Shown: positions 56,526 to 64,000 of the stretch, piece after piece
How positions within the stretch are numbered: the stretch's first letter is position 1
How the letters are laid out: each line of letters starts with the position of its first letter
Assembly: GCA_034440635.1 (NCBI GenBank)
Contig: JAOTON010001252.1
Coordinates: 1-64,000, forward strand
Direction of reading: 5' to 3'
Length of the DNA stretch: 64,000 nt
From: Lepas anatifera
Taxonomy: Eukaryota > Arthropoda > Thecostraca > Lepadidae
The notes under the pieces: model-generated
The model's input: the letters and a program-made list of their open reading frames with translations, nothing else
What the model was told of the DNA's origin: nothing
The model's database searches: none
Translations under genes and position numbers: made by a program

Positions 56526-57454
56526 TCAAGAGAGGCACAAAGAAACCCCGTCAGGTGGCTTGTGAAGCGGACATTTCGTCCATTTTAGCTCGAATCTGCA
56601 GTTGTAGCACCCATGTATAACCTCAACTTGACCACACAACATGTGTGAGGCGTACGTTCCACCCCTCCTCGGCTGTTCCCGCTCAATTCCCGCCCACTCG
56701 CCCGGCTCAGCGCTACAGCGTACAGTGACTTCCAAACTAGTGGGTCGGCAGCGGAACGATACTTTCGCAACAGACTGTACAGTATCTATATCTAAAGTAT
56801 CTACATTTGTACTCTCAATGTCTGATATCTCTGTATCAGACGATTTATCTGCAGCGACGACTTTATGGGGGGGGCAATCATCTTCAGAATCTTCTGAATC
56901 TGTATCACGGTCGCGCTTGACCGGTACGTATGCGGTTACATTTGGATCAAGATCCGAATCTAATGGTTGGCAAACTCTTTTTGCGTCCGGTATCGGGGAA
57001 TTTAAATCACGTTTTGGCTCTCTTTCTCGCTCTTCTCGAATCTGTTTGGCTAATTTTTCCAAAGGAATATCATCCTCCTCGTCTGAGGTAGGGTTATGCA
57101 TCCTTTTCGCCAACCTTGACGGCGGAATGTCATCCTCATCTTCAGAGGGTACACCAGATTTTGGTTGGCCAGAACTAGCACTGAATTGAGTAACAGATAG
57201 CGCGGGTTCTGAGAATCTAACTGGCACAGGCGTTACATCCATTTCATCATCATAAGCTAATTTTGAACTACGTGGGGGCTGAATTCTGATTGGGATCTGA
57301 GATTTCGATTTTTCTTCATGCTTTTTCTTTTTATTTTTCTTCGATTTTTCTTCATGCTTCTGATTAATATGGGTTGGTTCGTTCGAAAAGTTATACCACG
57401 GTGTATTTGGGTCAGCACGTCTGAGATTTGGGGCGTTTTCCGTTTTTGCACCAC
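56526..57454 (-). pseudogene. Polar C-terminal region downstream of integrase
   Basis: Two frames follow the integrase. The first (57454-57257) has Lys/Arg-rich repeats (SMKKNRRK twice). The second (57242-56526) has acidic repeats of the type SEDEDDIPPSRLAKR and SDEEDDIPLEKLAKQ, then a segment with HMLCGQVEVIHGCYNC and a CxxxH-like end. I cannot tell whether this is a Pol tail or a separate third ORF. No membrane segment suggests an envelope. Confidence 0.5.
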
Positions 57455-57457
57455 CTT

Positions 57458-57781
57458 CTAGCTGGTGTTTGCAACGAAAGTAACGTCACTGAGCGCTTTT
57501 ACTACACGATAGTATGGTTTCCAATGATAGGTTAGTTTTGTTGTAGAGCCAGGGACTGTGGAGGGATCAGGAAAACACACCATATCACCAACTTTGAATT
57601 TTACAGGTTGTGCTTTTCGGTCATGGTGCAATTTACTCTTTTCGTGTCCGAGGGATAAATTATGCCGAACTTCATGGTATGCACGACTAAGATTTTCTAA
57701 CATGGTGGGGGCATAATCTTCGCCTTGGTACCTATACGGAGAGACTGCCGAAACGATATCTGCCAAAAAATTAAAATCTTC
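57458..57781 (-). pseudogene. Gypsy-type integrase C-terminal part
   Basis: The frame holds GHEKSKLHHDRKAQPVKFKV, GDMVCFPDPS and KLTYHWKPYYRVVKALSD, the C-terminal DNA-binding region of gypsy integrases. It continues the protein interrupted by the non-LTR insertion at 57782-59783. Confidence 0.8.
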
Positions 57782-59783
57782 TTAATCTGACCTTTGCCAA
57801 AATTTGCAGCCCATCATTGCCTCAAAACATGGAGGAGTAACCCAACCATCGAACTTGACACCAAATGATCTAAACAATTATTTCACATCTGTACGCCAAG
57901 ATACGAAAAGTAAAGTGGAATCGGAATTCAGGCACTCTGGACGCCAGTCACTCAATACTCGACTGTCGCGGGTTAACGCAGGCAGTCTAAGAATTTCACC
58001 GGTTACCATCGAAGAACTCCGAAAAATCTTGTTTTCCATACCAAACAAAACTTCACTCATCAAGGATGATATACCGGTAAAAATTTTCAAATTAGCCTTC
58101 CCATTTTAGGACGACATTTGCTTAGAATCATCAACAAAAGTTTTGTTTCAGAATCCGTGCCATCGAAATGGAAGGAGGCTATAGTGGTGCCATTGCACAA
58201 GAAAGGAGATGCGTCGGTTAGGACAAATTTCAGGCCGGTTACAAATATTCCTACAATTTGCAAAATTGTTGAAAAATTGGTACTTCTCCAGCTTAGTCAA
58301 TACCTCGACCAGCAGCACGTTTTGGCTGACGACCAGCATGGCTTTAGATCTGGGCGCTCAACAGCCACTACTCTTTTAGAAATTACCCATGAAATTTTAA
58401 AAGGGATGGACCGCTCAGAAGTGACTTTACTAACCCTGATTGACTTGAGTCGTTTCTTTGATGTAATTGATCATGGGTCACTTCTGACTAAATTAGAGCT
58501 TTTACAAATCCATCCGGGCTGGTTTCGGAGCTATCTTAGCGGACATATGCAACGAGTCAAAATCGGGGATAAAATGTCGGAACCCCTCCCTATCAACATG
58601 GGTACTTTTCAGGGCACATGTTTGGGCCCTGTGCTCGCAAATATCGCGGGTAATGATCTAACGTGTCACATCCCATCACATCGTAATGGCTTTCGAGTTA
58701 AATGTATAAGGTACGCAGACGACATACAGCTAGGAATCACTGGTCCACGTGGTCGTATGCCTGAAATGAAAAATTGTTTGGAAGTAGTTCTGGAAGTGAT
58801 GACCACATGGTTTCAACAAAACGGGATATTGGTCAATGCCAGCAAGACGGAGCTTCTCCTGTGTGGCGACCAAAGGCAGCTAAAACACATATCGCAACCT
58901 GTACACATTCAGTTTATGAATGAGGAAATTGGAAGTAAAAATGTAGTTAAAAATTTAGGGGTATTTATGGATCGCAATCTTTCTTGATCTCATCATGTCA
59001 CGTGTATATCGGATCGCTGTTTTGGTATACTTATTGCTTTGTATAATGCCAAACATGTTCTGCCCACTGAAGTACTCCCTCGTGTTATTGACTCGCTTGT
59101 ATTTTCACATGTTAGGTACTGAATTCAGGTCTATGGAAGCACAAATTCTGAATCAAAGAACAAGATGCAGAAAATCTTTAATTTTGCGGCAAGAATAATA
59201 TCAGGTCGAAGGAAGCACGACCATATCTCGGATGTCATTGAAGAGCTGGGATGGCTCAATGCCCAGCGTTTTATCGAAGATTTTGACATGTGTATGCTTT
59301 GTAAGTTGATAACGACAGGTTGCCCTTCGTCCCTGGCATCAAATTTTCGCTTTAACCGTGATGTTTTGAATCGGGAGACAAGACAATCGGAACACTTGGC
59401 ACTCTCAAAGCCGGGAACAAATTATGGAAAACGTAGCTTTGTTTATCGTGTCTCATCGCTTTACAACAATATTTGTGTACTTGTTGGAAATCCTCGGGCA
59501 ACAAACTATTTTGTCTTCAAAAAGAATATCAGGCGCGCTGTGCGGGGTGATCGGATGAATTGAGTGCTCGTAGATACATAGTATCATATTTTACATTTCT
59601 ATTTTAATTTAGCAATTCTCATATCATGTTCGGGCATGCATGTAGTTCTTGCAACTTGTAGTTCTTGTAGTTCGTGACGATGTGCTGGAGCAATGACATT
59701 TGACTATGTCGTTGACAAAGGTCTAAGAATAACCCACTGTGTGCGGAAAGACCTGAAAATGTGAATACATACATACATACATA
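57782..59783 (+). mobile_element. Non-LTR retrotransposon inserted in the gypsy integrase
   Basis: A 2.0-kb 5'-truncated element encodes most of a Jockey/CR1-like reverse transcriptase. Frame 57804-58109 holds NDLNNYFTSVRQDT and KTSLIKDDIPVKIFKLA. Frame 58118-58987 holds the catalytic part: VPLHKKGD, DDQHGFRSGRST, LIDLSRFFDVIDH, GTFQGTCLGPVL, IRYADDIQLGI (YADD intact) and NLGVFMDRNLS. Frame 59165-59563 holds NFAARIISGRRKHDHISDVI and the C-terminal TRQSEHLALSKPG. The 3' end is an (ATAC)n tail at 59764-59783. A 4-bp direct repeat CTTC flanks it (57778-57781, 59784-59787). Stops near 58110 and 58988 make it inactive. Confidence 0.85.
58118..58987 (+). pseudogene. Non-LTR reverse transcriptase domain
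   Basis: This 289-codon frame is the largest non-repetitive one in the window. It carries the catalytic Asp of motif A (LIDLSRFFD) and the YADD of motif C. The usual PQG of motif B is FQG (GTFQGTCLGP). It starts after a stop near 58110 and ends in TGA after MDRNLS, where SW...H is normally next, so it is a broken copy. Confidence 0.85.
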
Positions 59784-59787
59784 CTTC

Positions 59788-60390
59788 GGTGACAACAGTG
59801 TGTCCATGGGCAACACAGGGTCACGTCCATGCAAAACGTAGAAGGGGCTGTGTTTTGTTGTTTCGTTTTTGGCAGTACAATAGACCGAAAGAATTGAAGG
59901 AAGCTTTGTGTCCCAGTCGCGTTGGTTTTTACTCACTAACTTTGCCAACATATCATTTTGAACACGATGGTACCTTTCACAACGTCCGTTGGAATGGATG
60001 ATACATAGATGTCCTAATGTGCTTGATATTAAAGAATGCCGAACTTTGGTCAATTACTACGTTACTAAACTCTGTTCCATTGCCCGAAACAATGACACGG
60101 GGGCATGCGTGTCGAGGGATGATATATTCAATGAGTATTTGAGCGACTGTTTCCGCGCTTTTGGAATCAGTGGCGAACGACTCGGGCCAACTAGAAAATA
60201 GATCAACTATGCTGATAATAAACCGATTTCCATTGTAACTCTGAGGGAACGGACCACAAGTATCGATCGCTATCATTTCGAATGGATATTTCGGGATTTG
60301 CATGTCCTGAAAGGGTGGTCGTTCCTTTCTGAGTTTCCGCATGTTACACGCTACACAAATTTTCAGATGATTCACCACGTCACGATACAT
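59788..60390 (-). pseudogene. Gypsy-type integrase core, interrupted
   Basis: The frame 60390-59977 holds CVACNMRKLRKERPPF, FEMIAIDTCGPFP (first catalytic Asp present) and VIVSGNGTEFSN. The second catalytic Asp should precede NGTEF and here reads Gly. A shifted frame continues NGRCERYHRVQNDMLAKLV and NETTKHSPFYVLHGRDP up to the insertion at 59783. Confidence 0.8.
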
Positions 60391-60411
60391 GCCTGACCAA
60401 TAATAACGATA

Positions 60412-61042
60412 TCAAAGTTTATCGTACGTTTTGTCAATTCCTAAATGACCACCAAAATAACCTGAATGAATTTCCTCAACTAACGGCTTTTGCAGAAATT
60501 TGGGGATGCACAGTTGAAGACCGGGATGAGGGGTACATTTCGAAGCATCTGTAATACGGTGCAGTATACTATCTAGCACTACATAATGTTTGGCAACATC
60601 ATTGTGATTTGGATCGGCTGGGTCTTTCAAGATTTTGATAATCTTTTCGAATCTCTTCATCCTCGCTCTGGCGGGTTTCTAGGTCTGGATGCTTTGCAAG
60701 AAATTCCTGGAATTTCTCCTTTGGGTCTGCATTTTCATCAGAGGAGCACGGTTCTACCGTGGAATCCAACTCAACACGGGGTGCATGATCGGAGTAAATG
60801 ATGTTGACATCCATGGGTTCACCTCTCTGAAGTTCCAATCTAGAGAGACTATCAGCCACGGTATTCTGTCTACCGGTGACATATTGGATGTCGCATCCGT
60901 ATTCGTCGAGAATAATTGCCCAACGTTGAATTCGGGGATTTCTCATCTCTGCAGTGAACAAATGTTTCAACGGTTTGTGGTCTGTCACAATTGTAAATTT
61001 TGAACCAAGAAGGTATGGACAGAGCTTTTGTACGGCATACAC
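60412..61042 (-). pseudogene. Gypsy-type RNase H end and integrase zinc region
   Basis: The frame 61042-60599 holds FTIVTDHKPLKHLF, RIQRWAIILDEYGCDIQYV and GRQNTVADSLSRL, the connection of RNase H to integrase. A frameshift leads to 60660-60412 with LVEEIHSGYFGGHLGIDKTY, the HHCC zinc-binding start of integrase. Confidence 0.75.
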
Positions 61043-61062
61043 GATAGCGTATCGTTCCTTTT

Positions 61063-61746
61063 CTAAGACAGGCCAATTGAGTTGAGATTTGTTGAGCTGA
61101 TGCGATACGTTTGTATCACACGTTCACCCTGGTCAGTTTCTTGAACAAGAGCAGCTCCAATCGATTGGTTCGACGGCTCGGTGTACAATTTGTATTGTTT
61201 TCCAGTATCTGGGTAGGCCAAAATGGGGGCTTCAGTGAAAGCTAATCTCAAGGTGTCAAATGGTTCCTGACATTCGTCGGTCCAGTTGAAACGTGCACTT
61301 TTCTTTGTCAATTCCGTCAGGGGTTTCGCAATTTTCGCAAAATTTGGGATAAATCTACGGTAGTACGAACACATTCCAAGGAATGACCGTACACCTTTGA
61401 CTGCTGTAGGCGCTTTGAGGTCTCTAACGACTTCTACTTTTGACTGGTCTGGCTGGATTCCACTTGATGAGACTACATGGCCAAGATATTTCACTTCCTG
61501 TTTGAGGAAATCACATTTTGATATTTTGAGTTTCAGACCAACATTACGCAGCCTGTTGAACACGTCCTCGATGTCTTCCAGATGCTCTTCGAACGTTTTT
61601 GAGAATATGATGACATCATCGATATATGCGACTGCATATTTGTGTTGTATGCCTTGCAAAACTTTGTTCATGAGTTCCGAAAACAGGGCAGGTGCATTTG
61701 TCAATACAATAGGAGCACATTCCAAGAATATAATCCCAAGAAACAT
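61063..61746 (-). pseudogene. Gypsy-type RT C-terminal part and RNase H start
   Basis: The frame holds LTNAPALFSELMNKVL, YIDDVIIFSKTFEEHLED (the YxDD motif is intact), FLKQEVKYLGHVVS, FLGMCSYYRRFIPNFAKIA and FNWTDECQEPF. RNase H begins with KLYTEPSNQSIGAALVQE, where the first catalytic Asp appears as Glu. The start of the frame is garbled, so it joins the N-terminal part only through a frameshift. Confidence 0.8.
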
Positions 61747-61790
61747 GTGAAGGCAGCTTTATCAATTGAGTCCTGATCAGCCATGGCAAT

Positions 61791-62519
61791 TTACCAATAA
61801 CCACTTTTTAGGCCCAAGGAGGTGAAATATTTCGAGCCCTCGAGTGATGCTAAGATATCGTCGATTCGTGGAAGCGGGTAACTATTTTTAACGGCAACCT
61901 GGTTAAGTTTCCGATAATCCATGCAGTAACGCTTCCCATCGTCCTGTTTGTCTACAATGACTATTGGACTGGCCCAGGGGCTCTGGCTTGGTTGAATGAC
62001 TCCTGCTTTTAGAAGTTCATCAATGTGATCTTCCACCATTAGCCTTTGGCTAAACGGCAGACGATAAGGTCGCTGTTTGATCGGAGCATTGTCTCCAGTG
62101 TCAATTTTCATGGTAACTAGATCGGTACGGCCTAAATCAGTCTCGCTTTTAGCAAAAAGGTCTGAATTACGTTCAATAAGTTGTTCAATTTGATTTTTAT
62201 GATGTTCCAGGACGTGAGTGAGGTCAGCTTTTTTAATCTTCAAGGCGGGGTCCAATTCTACTTTTGAAGCTACGTTAACCTGCTCATTTGGTTTGTCTGG
62301 CTGACTCGGTTCACTCTGCTCAACAGTATTGATTTCCGATGCATCAAGCACCTCTGCAAGTCCTATGACTTGTCTTGAAGGCAGTGTGTGATCACGTGAT
62401 GTGGTATTCACAATCATGGCTGGCAGGTGACCTTTCTCATTGGGTTTACTTACTGAGTTGAGTAGTATGAATCCAGGTTCGCCACAGAAGTATGGCATAT
62501 TACTCAGTGGTTGGATCAC
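61791..62519 (-). pseudogene. Gypsy-type reverse transcriptase, N-terminal part
   Basis: After a variable linker the frame holds RPYRLPFSQRLMVEDHIDEL, KAGVIQPSQSPWASPIVIV, CMDYRKLNQVAVKNSYPLP and YFTSLGLKSGYW. The last is motif A, where a catalytic Asp is expected; here it reads Gly (SLGLKSGYW), which would abolish polymerase activity. A stop or frameshift follows directly. Confidence 0.8.
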
Positions 62520-62552
62520 GCAGTCCTGATCAATCAGTTGGACGCGATTTAC

Positions 62553-62996
62553 CTACGCTGGAACTTCTACATATGATTGTGCTGGAATGGTTGTCTTTTC
62601 CGGTAGCCTTACCAATGAGGTGACTGACTGGCAGTTTAAATGTTGGGGCCTCAATGGGATCACGCTGTTATGAATGTTCATCGTCTTCTTGCCGAAATCT
62701 AACTTGACACCAAATTCACTAAGGAAATCATTACCTAAGATGCAAGCATGCTTTAGTCCTTTGACAAATTGGAATTTGAACTTCCTACAAAATTTTGAAA
62801 CTTCAACAGGTAGGGTCGCTGTGCCAAAGTTTTTTAGCTTGTGCCCTGTAACATATTCAAGAGGGGCACAATTTTTGGAGAAGTCCGAAACGTGCTTGGA
62901 CGAGATTTTATAAAAAAAATTCCTGCGACACGATCGAAATATCAGCACATGTCTACAAGAGTGTACACTATGGTTTCCGAGGTAGATCCAACACAT
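62553..62996 (-). pseudogene. Gypsy-type retropepsin, broken at the active site
   Basis: The C-terminal half is well preserved: HKLKNFGTATLPVEVSKF, KGLKHACILGNDFLSEFG and KLDFGKKTM. The active-site region near 62945-62965 reads LVDM followed at once by Cys and a stop in one frame, with the continuation in another, so a small indel destroyed the Asp-Thr-Gly triad. The family cleaves the Gag-Pol polyprotein. Confidence 0.7.
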
Positions 62997-63092
62997 GGGG
63001 TGTCACGTTTAATGAAAATTCTTGCGATATTGTCTCTGAGACCATTGGGATCTGGGTTTCCGTCTGTTCGGTCCCGACAACGCATTGACCAC

Positions 63093-63642
63093 CTAGTTTT
63101 CCGGCTGCTGAGGACCAGAAAATGCCGCTTGCTTGGCCCTACATAACCTCTGGGCATGTCCAATCTTCTCATAAAGGGCACAAATTGGGCGACCATCATG
63201 GGTCCATTGATACCTTAGGGGCGGCTCATTTGGTCCTGCACCAGTCGGGGCAGTCTTTTGACTCTGAAAGTGAGTCATTTGATGCTGATTCTGAGGTTGC
63301 CTTTGCCAATGATTGGGTTGAGATTTCCATTGAAACTGGCGATTGTTTTGTGGAGGCGCCTGATTGGTATGGACACCGAGGTGGGGGTTGACTGTGATTT
63401 TGGGGTGGACTGGGACGTCCAGCTCTTTGATTTTTGCCTACCGTTTTAGCTAACTTGTCTATTTCTGAGCCGACATCCGAAAGACACTTCTCTACCTTGT
63501 CGATCCTATCCATTTGAGGGTCATTTCGAACTACGTCTATTTCCATCGGTTCCTCTACATGATTTACCTCTACAGAGTTCAAAAGTACGATCCGTTTGCT
63601 GTTCGTCACTTGCGAATTTGACAGCCTCCTGCAGTGTTGCAA
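63093..63642 (-). pseudogene. Gypsy-type gag 3' end with zinc knuckle
   Basis: The frame at 63642-63226 begins in a helical segment (ATLQEAVKFAS in the neighbouring frame) and continues with a polar linker rich in Pro/Gln. A frameshift leads to 63278-63093, which holds RPICALYEKIGHAQRLC. The knuckle pattern CX2CX4HX4C has Tyr in place of the second Cys, so zinc binding is probably lost. Gag would form the particle and bind element RNA. Confidence 0.7.
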
Positions 63643-63650
63643 ATTTCTTC

Positions 63651-64000
63651 CTTATCAGTGCTCAGTCTAATCAGTGTATCAGTCTAGCTTACCCCGATTG
63701 CACGAGGTTATTTTTCGTAGTGTCTTATGGCGTGCTAAAAATCCGGAGCAGTAGCCAGCGCACAGCGCTCAGCTACGCTGTTATATTTTCAGAGCTAACG
63801 CTCGGAAAAAACGGTACCGTTTTGCAGCGTCGGCGTTCTCTGCTTGGCACGAGAGGGCTCGCAAGAGGCTTATTACTCATCAATGTTTAGTATTACCTGA
63901 AGAGCTTCTGTTGCCACTGCACAGTAGTTTCTGTTCTATTTTCTTCTGAAGATCCATTGCTTGTCACTGATAACCTAAAACAGAAGAGAAAAGGTTAGAC
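63651..64000. other. Sequence beyond the gag remnant, unassigned
   Basis: Gag-like coding fades near 63670. The remainder shows no motif, tandem repeat or LTR match that I can see. Confidence 0.4.

Larger units (their letters stand above)
56526..63650 (-). mobile_element. Osvaldo/gypsy-type LTR retrotransposon, decayed
   Basis: Read on the minus strand the order is gag 3' end, zinc knuckle, protease, reverse transcriptase, RNase H, integrase and a polar C-terminal region. That is the Ty3/gypsy order (integrase last). Frameshifts and stops occur in every domain, and several catalytic residues are lost. A plus-strand non-LTR element at 57782-59783 splits the integrase. No long terminal repeats were recognised at either side; the 5' part of gag lies beyond 63650 or is deleted. 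Confidence 0.85.

Noticed and set aside
56526..57242. Envelope gene of the gypsy element
   Set aside because: There is no signal peptide, transmembrane segment or furin-like site; the region is acidic and polar, so an envelope is not supported.

Overview
The window looks like a repeat-saturated intergenic and intronic stretch of a metazoan nuclear genome, probably an invertebrate and possibly an arthropod. The reasons are a BEL/Pao retrotransposon, an osvaldo/gypsy-type retrotransposon, Jockey/CR1-like non-LTR elements, tRNA-headed SINEs, hAT and TTAA-target DNA transposons and very long micro- and minisatellites, with no operon-like gene packing. There are no rRNA genes and no CRISPR. Almost every open frame longer than 60 codons is chance, a translated tandem repeat, or a decayed mobile-element protein. 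No searches were run, so family names rest on motifs read by eye.

The only host gene I can defend is a split, minus-strand homologue of MKS1, the B9-domain protein of the ciliary transition zone. Its candidate exons lie at 42132-42256, 28723-28814, 26792-26917, 26136-26228, 22776-22908, 18202-18337 and 9089-9169. Reading phases agree across every pair that could be directly adjacent (28723 to 26792 to 26136 to 22776). Introns reach 13 kb and are filled with repeats. N-terminal, C-terminal and probably two or three internal exons were not found.

Layout. 1-9 kb: a TTAA MITE, GGCTCC hexamer blocks, a decayed minus-strand mobile-element protein (3.9-5.1 kb) and an unexplained GC-rich open frame (7.8-8.4 kb). 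9-14.4 kb: an MKS1 exon, then a BEL/Pao gag-protease remnant split by a 2.96-kb hAT-like element with 434-bp inverted ends and an 8-bp target duplication. That element carries an unnamed decayed protein which is itself split by a SINE. 15-29 kb: TTAA elements, 37-, 39- and 49-bp minisatellites, a foldback element, a 617-bp (CT)n tract and five MKS1 exons. 29-40 kb: microsatellites, a nested hAT MITE, a family carrying a GC-rich palindrome cassette, five spaced TGCGCATGCGCA-type palindromes and a 2.9-kb array of 50-bp units with a 694-bp higher-order repeat. 40-47 kb: another copy of the unnamed protein, the most upstream MKS1 exon, and a 2.5-kb inverted repeat whose left arm was hit by a TTAA MITE. 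47.6-52.6 kb: a cluster of TTAA elements, each with its own palindrome just inside its ends. 53.5-64 kb: a decayed mobile-element protein, then a minus-strand osvaldo/gypsy-like element whose integrase is interrupted by a plus-strand non-LTR element.

The most novel candidates are the TTAA cluster with element-specific subterminal palindromes and the hAT-like element that encloses an unnamed protein family seen again elsewhere in the window.
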